Assembly (NCBI GenBank): GCA_028287035.1
Contig: JAQBQL010000091.1
Location: forward strand, 1-8,357
Direction of reading: 5' to 3'
Origin: Labilithrix sp.
GTDB lineage: Bacteria > Myxococcota > Polyangia > Polyangiales > Polyangiaceae
Length of the DNA: 8,357 nucleotides
A program made the position numbers and the translations under genes. Below, one piece after another: positions 1 to 6,152 of this stretch (its first letter is position 1; every line of letters begins with the position of its first letter). The notes beneath the pieces are model-generated. The model had not been told where the DNA came from. It made no database searches and saw nothing but the letters and a program-made list of their open reading frames with translations.

Positions 1-3000
1 CCTTCTGCGCCGCCGCGCTGCCCGGCGGTCGTGCAGCCGCAGCCCCCGGCGTCGAAGCGCTCGGTCACCGGGGCGGCCGGCACGCTGCAGTCGAGCACCG
101 TCGCCGCGCGCGGCGCGCCGCCCTGATCGAGCTTCGTCGCGACGTTGCCGGTGTTCGCGTTGTCGTGGTGGAAGGACTCCCACTCGACGTGGCCGGTGGC
201 GCTGCCCTTGGTGCGCCACGCGAAGAGGTAGCCGTCGCGGGTGCCGGTGACGACCTCGAGCGAGCGCGCCGCGTCGCCGTCGATGTCGCCGACCGCGGTC
301 GCCGACGCGATCCAGCCGTTCGTGAACTTCGGAAATCCCGGCGCCTCGCGGCCACAGCCGTCGGTCGCGTGGAGGAAGTAGCCGCCGGTGCCCACGATGG
401 CCTCGGGATAGTCGTCGCCGCTCACGTCGGCGATCGTCTGGTTCACGAGGAACGTGTAGTCCTCGAGCACGACGGGCATGCCCGGCAGCATCTTGCCGGT
501 CTTGCCGCTCCAGAAGGCGAGCAGGTGCTGCCCCGGGTTCGCGCGCCGCCCGCCACCGGTGAGGGAAGAGGCGAGGGAGAGCGATCCGCCGGACATGATG
601 ACGTCCGGCACCCCGTCCTGATCCATGTCGCCGATGGCCGGCTGGCTGAAGAGCGGGAAGAACACGTCGGGCTGCGCCTTCGCCTGCTCGCCGAAGATGC
701 TGGTCGAGTCGAAGCCGTCGAGCTCGCCGGTGGTCGCCTGGCGCGGCGGGAGGCGGTTCGGGGGATCGTCGCGGCCGGTCTGCACGCCGGGGTCGGCCTT
801 CACGACGAGCGGGGGCGCGCCGTTGCCCTGCACGAGCACGTCGGACCGGCCGTCACCGTCGAAGTCGGCGACCGCCTGCGAGGCAACGATGCCCTCGGCG
901 ACGACCGGGAACAGCTTCAGGCTCGTCACCGTGACCGGCCAGTTCGGCAGGTACGGGCCGCCCGGCGCCGCGTTGCCGCGCCCGTCGACCGCGAACACCT
1001 GCCCGCCGCCGCCGCCGAGACCGACCTGCTCGTTGGAGCCCGAGATGATCTCGGGGATGCCGTCGCCGTTCAGGTCCGCGACCGTGGGCGTCGCCATGAT
1101 GCGGCTCGGCCCCGAGGTCGGGTTGCCGGTGCCGACGAGCGCGACCGGGAAGCCGGGCAGGGCGGTGCCGTCGGCGCGGAACACGTGGATGTTCCCGTCG
1201 AACGCGCCGATCACGATCTCGGGTTTCCCGTCCCGGTCCATGTCGATGACGACCGGAGCGCCGTAGGTGCCGCGCGCGAAATCATGCGTCACGTCCATGC
1301 AGGGGCCGGTGGCCGGCTTCGTCGGATCGAGCGAGCACGACGGAACGAGCGGCAACCGCTTCGGCCAGCCGGGCAGGTCCTGGCCCTTGCCGTCGATCGC
1401 GTAGAGGGTGCCGGCCCACGTCGCCATGACGATGTCGAGCTTGCCGTCGCCGTCGAGGTCGGCGACCGCGGGCGCGGAGACGAGCGCCTCGCGCGCGAGG
1501 TCGGGATCCACGCCGCCGCCGTTCGGCTGCGAGCCCGCCTTGTAGGCCGGCGCCGACAGGTAGCTCGGGACGGCCGGGTCGCTTCCGTCCGCGACGAGCC
1601 CGTCGATGCGGCGCGTGCGGTACGGGAACCCGGCGAGCTCCGCGGGCATGCCGCTTCGCAGCGTGTAGACATGGATCCGGCCCGAGCTGTCGGGCGCGAC
1701 GATGTCACGCACGCCGTCACCGTCGATGTCGGCGAGCTTCGGGCTCGCCTCGACGGACGCGCCGAGGGCGAGCGGGAATCCGGGGAGGAGGTCGGGGTCG
1801 ACGAGGTCCGGGTTCTTGTCGTTCGTCACGGACACGACGCGCCGCGCCTCGCCGCGGACGTCGCCGCTGTCGTAGTGCGCGACCGCCTGCACGCGCACCG
1901 AGATGGTGCGGTCGTTCTCCCCGAGCGGTGAGTCGGGGTCTCGCTCGTGCTTCGTGTTCACCGCGCGGAGATCGAGCTGCGCCAGCGGCGTCGCCCCGCC
2001 CGTCATCGTGGCGCCGGGCACGTTGAGCAGCGGCGGCGCGAGATCCTGGTACGCGCTCTCGTCGGGCTCGACGCCCGGCGCCCATTGCACCCGCACGTCG
2101 TAGGCGCGGGCGCGCGTCGCCGCGACCCGGCCCATGATCGACACGAGGCCGCTCTTCTGGTCGAGCGGCGCGAACCACGTCGGCGAGACGACGTCGACCT
2201 CGGGCGGGATCTGCCCGTCCTGGATGGCCTGCATCATGCGCGCGGCGTTGGCGCGGCCGTACCCGAAGCGCTGATCGAAGCCGGGGTGCGAGAAGAAGTA
2301 CGCGGACTCGGGGCCGCGCGACTCGGCAACGTCGACGTCGTCGGCGTACGTCTTGAAGAGCTGCATGACCTCCTCGGCGCTGAGATCGAGACCGACCTTC
2401 TTCGCCATCGAGAACGCGAGCCCGGCGATGCCGCTGCTCCGGCCGGTGGCCTCGCTCGAGCAGCTCGTCGCGCTGATGCTGAGGGCGAGATGGCCGCCGT
2501 AGTTCGAGCACGTGTCGAACGTGAGGTAGCTCGTGGCCGTCTCGACGTCGTTGTCGTAGCGGATCGAGTGCACGGTCAGCGTGTGGTTCGAGGTGGCCGG
2601 CGCGTTGTGGTGGCGCGAGTTCTCGTCGGCCATGCTCGCCATCACGATGGCGCCCTTGGCGTACGCGTAGTCGATGGCGGCCCGCGCGAACGCGGTGCTG
2701 TTGATGGTCCCGAGCGCCTCCTGCACGACCTTGACGCCCTGGTCGGCGCCGTAGATGACCGCCTTGCCGAAGTCGTTCGAGTCGGTGATGAAGCTGTTGC
2801 CGACGCGGAGCGGGATGAACCGGCAGCCCGGGCACACGCCGGGATCGCCGCTGCCGTTGTTCGCTTGGGCGGAGCTGTCCTCCGCCTCGCCCGTGCCGTG
2901 TCCGTACCGGGTGTCGTCGTACGGGTCGTTGTCGTTCTTGAAGAAGTCCCAGCCCGCGATGTCGTCGGTGTACCCGTTCGCGTCGTCGTCGACGCCGTCC

Positions 3001-3620
3001 GAGAAGAGCGTGATGAGGTCGCCGGGGTCGAGGATGCAGTTGCGATTGACGTCGCCCTTGATGCGCTCGGGGCCGGCAACGGTGCGCGCGCCGTCGGTGA
3101 AGCACGTCTCGCCGGCCACCACGGGCGCGATGCGCGCGTCGTCGCGGTAGTCGCCGACGCTGAAGACGCCGTCACCGTTGCAGTCGTAGCCGGCGAGGTC
3201 GCCCGTGCCGCCGCACGCCTCGCCGGTCTTCGTCCTCGGGCGCTTGTCGCCGCGGAGCTCGGCGGCGTTCAGCGCGACCCTCTCGACGAGGTCCGGGTTC
3301 TCCCACTCGATGCCCGAGTCGATGACCGCGATGTGCACGTCGTCACGACCGACCGTGTACGTCCACGCCTTGTCGATGCTCATGCCGGACGCGGCGAGCT
3401 TCAGGTCGGCGCCGGTGAGCGGCTGGTTCGTCTTCCGCTCGGGGAGGTACGAGAGGTAGTTCCACGGCCCGTGGTAGTCGTTCGGCCAGTTGGCCTGGTC
3501 TCTCATGTCTGCCCCTTGGGCAGGCGGCCATGCGGCCTGCGCCTCGTGGGTGCGGAAGGCCGAGACGGAAAGGGCGAGGACGCCCACCAGGGAGGCGGCG
3601 CGAAGGAAGGGCAGGCGCAT
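1..3620 (-). CDS. Secreted S8 (subtilisin-like) serine protease with dockerin-like insert and FG-GAP/VCBS propeller repeats; 3' end cut off by window
   Basis: About 1206 codons are visible, open to the window edge, starting at ATG 3620. Residues 1-29 form a signal peptide (Arg at 2 and 7, hydrophobic core, cleavage likely after AQA), so the protein is exported. The peptidase S8 domain spans roughly 90-470: Asp motif VIDSG (D101) and His motif GHGT (H241). The nucleophile region reads CSSEATG (387-393) instead of GTSMAAP, and the oxyanion region reads ADEN with D332 where Asn is usual. No I9 propeptide is evident. Two dockerin/EF-hand-like loops (146-157, 190-201) lie between the Asp and His motifs. 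Residues 475-600 look Ig/fibronectin-like; 631-1125 carry eight FG-GAP/VCBS-like repeats. The visible end has GGCGC (1192-1196), which in Myxococcota commonly precedes a membrane helix and Arg cluster (MYXO-CTERM); that part is outside the window. Probably surface-anchored or secreted. Whether it is an active protease is uncertain given the altered motifs. Confidence 0.9.
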   Translation of the reverse strand, partial: MRLPFLRAASLVGVLALSVSAFRTHEAQAAWPPAQGADMRDQANWPNDYHGPWNYLSYLPERKTNQPLTGADLKLAASGMSIDKAWTYTVGRDDVHIAVIDSGIEWENPDLVERVALNAAELRGDKRPRTKTGEACGGTGDLAGYDCNGDGVFSVGDYRDDARIAPVVAGETCFTDGARTVAGPERIKGDVNRNCILDPGDLITLFSDGVDDDANGYTDDIAGWDFFKNDNDPYDDTRYGHGTGEAEDSSAQANNGSGDPGVCPGCRFIPLRVGNSFITDSNDFGKAVIYGADQGVKVVQEALGTINSTAFARAAIDYAYAKGAIVMASMADENSRHHNAPATSNHTLTVHSIRYDNDVETATSYLTFDTCSNYGGHLALSISATSCSSEATGRSSGIAGLAFSMAKKVGLDLSAEEVMQLFKTYADDVDVAESRGPESAYFFSHPGFDQRFGYGRANAARMMQAIQDGQIPPEVDVVSPTWFAPLDQKSGLVSIMGRVAATRARAYDVRVQWAPGVEPDESAYQDLAPPLLNVPGATMTGGATPLAQLDLRAVNTKHERDPDSPLGENDRTISVRVQAVAHYDSGDVRGEARRVVSVTNDKNPDLVDPDLLPGFPLALGASVEASPKLADIDGDGVRDIVAPDSSGRIHVYTLRSGMPAELAGFPYRTRRIDGLVADGSDPAVPSYLSAPAYKAGSQPNGGGVDPDLAREALVSAPAVADLDGDGKLDIVMATWAGTLYAIDGKGQDLPGWPKRLPLVPSCSLDPTKPATGPCMDVTHDFARGTYGAPVVIDMDRDGKPEIVIGAFDGNIHVFRADGTALPGFPVALVGTGNPTSGPSRIMATPTVADLNGDGIPEIISGSNEQVGLGGGGGQVFAVDGRGNAAPGGPYLPNWPVTVTSLKLFPVVAEGIVASQAVADFDGDGRSDVLVQGNGAPPLVVKADPGVQTGRDDPPNRLPPRQATTGELDGFDSTSIFGEQAKAQPDVFFPLFSQPAIGDMDQDGVPDVIMSGGSLSLASSLTGGGRRANPGQHLLAFWSGKTGKMLPGMPVVLEDYTFLVNQTIADVSGDDYPEAIVGTGGYFLHATDGCGREAPGFPKFTNGWIASATAVGDIDGDAARSLEVVTGTRDGYLFAWRTKGSATGHVEWESFHHDNANTGNVATKLDQGGAPRAATVLDCSVPAAPVTERFDAGGCGCTTAGQRGGAE
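246..1730 (-). repeat. Eight FG-GAP/VCBS-like protein repeats (C-terminal beta-propeller of the S8 protein)
   Basis: The translated protein repeats a calcium-loop signature of the type (V/I/L)-x-D-(I/L/M/F)-D/N-G-D-G-x-x-(D/E)-(I/V)-(I/V). The first Asp falls at residues 631, 721, 793, 849, 919, 998, 1065 and 1112. Several units are followed by G-x-(I/L)-(H/Y)-x-(F/I/W) strands and by PGFP/PGWP-like turns. The last two are degenerate (SGDD, DGDAA). Spacing is irregular, 47 to 90 residues, because loops differ in length. FG-GAP/VCBS arrays form integrin-type propellers used for adhesion or substrate binding. A seven- or eight-bladed fold is inferred. Confidence 0.8.
3018..3185 (-). other. Dockerin/EF-hand-like calcium-binding pair inserted in the S8 catalytic domain
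   Basis: Within the protease, residues 146-157 read DCNGDGVFSVGD and 190-201 read DVNRNCILDPGD. Both fit the Asp-x-Asn-x-Asp/Asn...Asp spacing of dockerin type I and EF-hand calcium loops. The pair is followed by a further Asp-rich stretch (about 207-227) leading to the catalytic His. Each loop also carries one Cys (C147, C195). The role as a calcium-stabilised insert is inferred; in cellulosomes such pairs bind cohesin, but no cohesin is visible here. Confidence 0.6.
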
Positions 3621-3654
3621 CAGGCGTGCACGCTACCAGCAGCGTGCGCGCCCC

Positions 3655-3670
3655 GGGTGGGACCCCACCC
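3655..3670 (-). terminator. GC hairpin between response regulator and protease genes (weak terminator or attenuator candidate)
   Basis: An inverted repeat GGGTGGG-AC-CCCACCC lies in the 86-bp gap, 37 bp after the regulator stop codon and 35 bp before the protease start. It can form a stem of about 6 bp with a 4-base loop. No T-run follows, so it is not a typical Rho-independent terminator. The rest of the gap shows only a 10-bp palindrome, GCGTGCACGC (3624-3633), next to the protease ATG. Confidence 0.25.
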
Positions 3671-3706
3671 CGATCGAGACGCGGATGAGCCCCGCGCCGC
3701 GCCGCG

Positions 3707-4357
3707 TCAGTATTCGCCGAAGAGGTCCTGGATGCGCGAATCGAGGGCGGTCGCGATCTTGTAGAGCGACGAGATCGATGCGCTCGATTCGGCACGCTCG
3801 ATCTGGGAGAGGAGCGACACCGAGAGGTTCGTGCGCCGGGCCATCTGCTTCAGGGTGAGATCCTTCTCCTTGCGGAGGTTCCGGATCGTGTCGCCGATCA
3901 CCTTGTGCAGCTTCTCTTCGGGCGTGCGCGCGAGGCCCTTCTTGCGCATCACGCGGTCGAGCACCTCGCGGAACTCGTCGACGTTGAAGGGCTTCTTCAG
4001 GTAGTCGACGGCATCGAGCTTCATCGACGCCACGGCGGTCTCGAGGTTCGGGTAGCCCGTGAAGATCACGACCGCGACGTCGGTGTCGATCTTGCGGATC
4101 TTCTTGAGGGCCTCGATGCCATCGAGCTTCGGCATCATCAGGTCGAGGATGATGAGGTGGTAGCCCCCGTTCTTGACCTCGTCGTCGATGGTCGTCGGGT
4201 CGCTCATCGTCTTGACGCCGTAGCCGTCGCGCTCGAGGAGCGTCTGCATGTAGTCGCAGATGGCCCGATCGTCGTCGACGATGAGGATCCTCACCGAAGG
4301 CACCACCGGCTGCGGGTCCATCTTCGCGTCCGGGCTCGTCTGAACGTCGGCGGTCAT
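3707..4357 (-). CDS. Response regulator: receiver (REC) domain fused to XRE/Cro-type helix-turn-helix
   Basis: A 216-residue cytoplasmic transcriptional regulator. Residues 22-140 are a CheY-like receiver with all key residues: acidic pair D28/D29, phospho-acceptor D72 in ILDLMMP, switch T100 in IFTGY, Y119, and K122 before Pro123. Residues 150-212 are an HTH_3 (XRE/Cro) domain with recognisable helices (IRNLRKEKDLTLKQMA, SVSLLSQIERAES, SISSLYKIATALD). A sensor kinase presumably phosphorylates D72 and so changes DNA binding by the XRE domain; no kinase is encoded nearby. Most response regulators use OmpR, NarL or NtrC outputs, so the REC-XRE pairing is unusual. ATG 4357 is used because the frame gives a short leader before the receiver; there is no Shine-Dalgarno, and ATG at residue 13 is an alternative. 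The gene is 86 bp upstream of, and on the same strand as, the S8 protease gene, so co-expression is possible but unproven. Confidence 0.93.
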   Translation of the reverse strand: MTADVQTSPDAKMDPQPVVPSVRILIVDDDRAICDYMQTLLERDGYGVKTMSDPTTIDDEVKNGGYHLIILDLMMPKLDGIEALKKIRKIDTDVAVVIFTGYPNLETAVASMKLDAVDYLKKPFNVDEFREVLDRVMRKKGLARTPEEKLHKVIGDTIRNLRKEKDLTLKQMARRTNLSVSLLSQIERAESSASISSLYKIATALDSRIQDLFGEY

Positions 4358-4378
4358 TACAGTGTAGCTTGACAGAGA

Positions 4379-4459
4379 TCCGCTCCGGGTGAACCGGCGG
4401 AATGCGCTGCGCGGCCAAAAAGGTAGGAGTCACGTATCGTTGGACGATTCCGCTCCGGG
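4379..4459. repeat. Pair of 11-bp direct repeats in the regulator/tRNA intergenic region
   Basis: The identical 11-mer TCCGCTCCGGG occurs at 4379-4389 and 4449-4459, exactly 70 bp apart, in a 200-bp gap with no gene. The proximal copy is about 22 bp upstream of the response regulator start. The pair may be regulator binding sites; chance is possible at this GC content, though an 11-bp exact match in such a short interval is uncommon. Confidence 0.4.
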
Positions 4460-4473
4460 CGTATCGACACGAT
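4433..4473. promoter_or_regulatory. Tandem dyad elements, candidate operator of the REC-XRE regulator
   Basis: Two copies of CGTATCG-N(2-4)-ACGAT lie at 4433-4448 and 4460-4473, starting 27 bp apart. Each contains a dyad: ATCGT-TGG-ACGAT (4436-4448) and ATCG-ACA-CGAT (4463-4473). XRE proteins usually bind short dyads as dimers, and these lie 76 to 116 bp upstream of the regulator start and just upstream of the tRNA promoter. Autoregulation is inferred from position only. Confidence 0.4.
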
Positions 4474-4486
4474 GACGCGAATACCG

Positions 4487-4518
4487 TTGACGGGTGGGGG
4501 CCGGGAAGAGCATATAGG
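4487..4518 (+). promoter_or_regulatory. Sigma70-like promoter for tRNA-Pro
   Basis: TTGACG (4487-4492) matches five of six bases of the -35 consensus. It is followed after 18 to 20 bp by an AT-rich CATATAGG (4511-4518), which offers CATATA or TATAGG as the -10. This is the most AT-rich spot in the gap and lies about 45 bp before the tRNA, consistent with a short 5' leader removed by RNase P. The GC-rich discriminator (GGCCGCC) is the kind seen in stringently controlled stable-RNA promoters. Confidence 0.55.
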
Positions 4519-4560
4519 CCGCCTTCGAGGCTGGCCCGCTGGGAAAGCCGCCGAAGTTTC

Positions 4561-4636
<76 letters not shown>

Positions 4637-4652
4637 GAGACACGGAAGCGAC

Positions 4653-4690
4653 GAGCGAGCGCCGAGGGTAACCCCCTCCGGCGCTCGTTC
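4653..4690 (+). terminator. Strong hairpin terminator after tRNA-Pro
   Basis: The arms CGAGCGCCG (4656-4664) and CGGCGCTCG (4679-4687) are perfectly complementary and extend to about 12 bp, including one G-T pair. The inner AGGG/CCCT could lengthen the stem with one bulge. The downstream sequence TTCCGCTTTG is only mildly T-rich, so this is an imperfect Rho-independent terminator. It starts 19 nt after the tRNA end and lies before the gpsA start. Confidence 0.6.
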
Positions 4691-4726
4691 CGCTTTGTCC
4701 GCCGGCCCGCGTGCTAGAGCGCCGCC

Positions 4727-5728
4727 ATGCGCGTGACAGTGCTCGGGGCCGGTTACATGGGCAGCGCGATGGCGGAGGTCGCCGCGATGCAGGGGCACGA
4801 CGTGCGCCTCTGGGGCACGTGGCTCGACGACGCGCTCGTCGATGCGGTCGCGAAGAAGCAGCCTCACCCGCGGCTCGAGAAGACGCTCGACGCGCGCATC
4901 ACCGCGCTCCGTTCCGCCGAGCTCGCCTCGGCGCTCGAGGGCGCCGAGCTCGTCGTGCACGGCGTCAGCAGCGAGGGCGCGGTCGCGGTCATGGAAAAGG
5001 CCGCCGCGCACCTCCCGGACGTTCCCATCCTCAGCGTTACCAAGGGGTTCCTGAAGTCCGCCTCGGGCCGGATGGACCGCGTCGACCGCGTGCTCGCCGA
5101 GGTGGCGGGCCGCCCCTTGCGCTTCGTCCACGCGGCCGGCCCGGCCAAGGCCTTCGAGATCGCGCGGCAGGTGATGACGCTCATGTGCTTCGCGGGCAGT
5201 GACGCCGACGCGGCGCTCTGCCGGGACGCGATGAGCGCGCCCCACATGCGCATCGCCACGAGCGACGACATCGCGGGCGCCGAGATCTGCTCGGCGCTCA
5301 AGAACGCGTACGCCACCGGCCTCGGCCTGTGGGACGGGCTCGTGGGGGCCGACTGCCACAACGCGCGCGCCGCCTGCTTCTCGCAGAGCATCACCGAGAT
5401 GGCCGCGCTCGTGAAGGCCGGAGGCGGCCGCGTCGAGACCGCGTACGGCGCGCCGGGCGTCGGCGACCTGCACGTCACGGCGGCGGCGGGCCGGAACCGC
5501 GCGTTCGGCGAGGGCGTCGGCAAGGGCCGGCCGGCCCGCGAGGTGGCGAGCACGATGCTCGCCGCCGGCAAGCTGACCGAGGGCTACCCGGCTATCCAGA
5601 CCGCCTGGATCTGGGCCAAGGAGAACGGCGTCGGCGACCTGCCGCTGCTCGCCGCCCTCCACGCGATCATCTGGGAGGACGCGCCCGTCGCGGACACCCT
5701 CGCGAAGCTCACGTTGACCGCGACGTGA
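4727..5728 (+). CDS. gpsA: NAD(P)-dependent glycerol-3-phosphate dehydrogenase family protein (divergent GpsA)
   Basis: The 333-residue length is usual for GpsA, a cytoplasmic enzyme that reduces dihydroxyacetone phosphate to sn-glycerol 3-phosphate for phospholipid synthesis. The N-terminal Rossmann fold carries GAGYMG (7-12, the GxGxxG NAD(P) motif), then SVTKG (103-107). The C-terminal helical domain has SALKN (189-193; K192 is the expected catalytic lysine), GVGDL (244-248), RNRAFG (256-261) and TEG (284-286). All are landmarks of the family. It differs from textbook GpsA: GPSFA is replaced by GPAKA (138-142) and GAGSWGTA by GAGYMGSA. It may be a divergent GpsA branch or a relative with a shifted substrate. 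ATG 4727 starts directly at the Rossmann strand; no Shine-Dalgarno is seen. The next gene follows after 31 bp. Confidence 0.85.
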   Translation: MRVTVLGAGYMGSAMAEVAAMQGHDVRLWGTWLDDALVDAVAKKQPHPRLEKTLDARITALRSAELASALEGAELVVHGVSSEGAVAVMEKAAAHLPDVPILSVTKGFLKSASGRMDRVDRVLAEVAGRPLRFVHAAGPAKAFEIARQVMTLMCFAGSDADAALCRDAMSAPHMRIATSDDIAGAEICSALKNAYATGLGLWDGLVGADCHNARAACFSQSITEMAALVKAGGGRVETAYGAPGVGDLHVTAAAGRNRAFGEGVGKGRPAREVASTMLAAGKLTEGYPAIQTAWIWAKENGVGDLPLLAALHAIIWEDAPVADTLAKLTLTAT

Positions 5729-5759
5729 CGTGCGGCCGCGGGCGCGGTACGTCTCCGTC

Positions 5760-6149
5760 ATGAGCCTCCTCCGCGCCGCGCCGGGCCTGCTTCTCGCGAC
5801 CCTCCTCTCGTCCGGTCTCGTCGGCTGTCAGAAGAAGAAGGAAGAGGAGGCGCCTCGGCCCGAGCCCCACGCGCAGGCCACCGGCCCCATCGCGATCACG
5901 GTGGGGGACGACGGCTTCAAGCCCGACAACGTCAAGGTGAAGAAGGGCACGCCGGCCACCCTCGTCTTCACCCGCACCAGCGACGACACGTGCGCGACCG
6001 AGGTGGTGTTCCCTCAGCTCAACATCAAGAAGGAGCTTCCGAAGGGCGCGCCCATCAGCGTCGACATCCCGACCGACAAGGAGCAGACGCTCGTCTTCCA
6101 GTGCGGCATGGGCATGTACAAGAGCGCGGTCGTCGTCTCCGCGAACTGA
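5760..6149 (+). CDS. Cupredoxin-domain lipoprotein (predicted copper-binding)
   Basis: A 129-residue protein with a lipoprotein signal peptide: hydrophobic stretch about 7-20, lipobox LVGC with lipidation Cys23, then a charged linker rich in Lys, Glu and Pro (24-40). Residues 43-128 form a small cupredoxin-like beta-sandwich (Cupredoxin_1/EfeO-type). It starts IAITVGDDGFKP and ends QCGMGMYKSAVVV, where C115, M117 and M119 are in the usual ligand loop. An upstream Cys78 (DDTCATEVVFP) sits where a classical cupredoxin would have the first His ligand. It is likely membrane-anchored in the envelope and involved in copper binding or electron transfer; the role is inferred. ATG 5760 is preferred because it gives a compact signal peptide; GTG 5730 in the same frame would add ten residues. 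It lies 31 bp after gpsA and is convergent with bioA across a 3-bp gap with no visible terminator. Confidence 0.88.
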   Translation: MSLLRAAPGLLLATLLSSGLVGCQKKKEEEAPRPEPHAQATGPIAITVGDDGFKPDNVKVKKGTPATLVFTRTSDDTCATEVVFPQLNIKKELPKGAPISVDIPTDKEQTLVFQCGMGMYKSAVVVSAN

Positions 6150-6152
6150 GCG

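Noticed and set aside
165..1931. 588-codon plus-strand open frame
   Set aside because: It is antisense to the propeller repeats of the S8 protein, has a low-complexity composition and no recognisable domain; the minus-strand frame shows clear FG-GAP motifs.
1947..3764. 605-codon plus-strand open frame
   Set aside because: It is antisense to the S8 catalytic domain and runs into the response regulator gene; composition is that of a GC-rich shadow frame.
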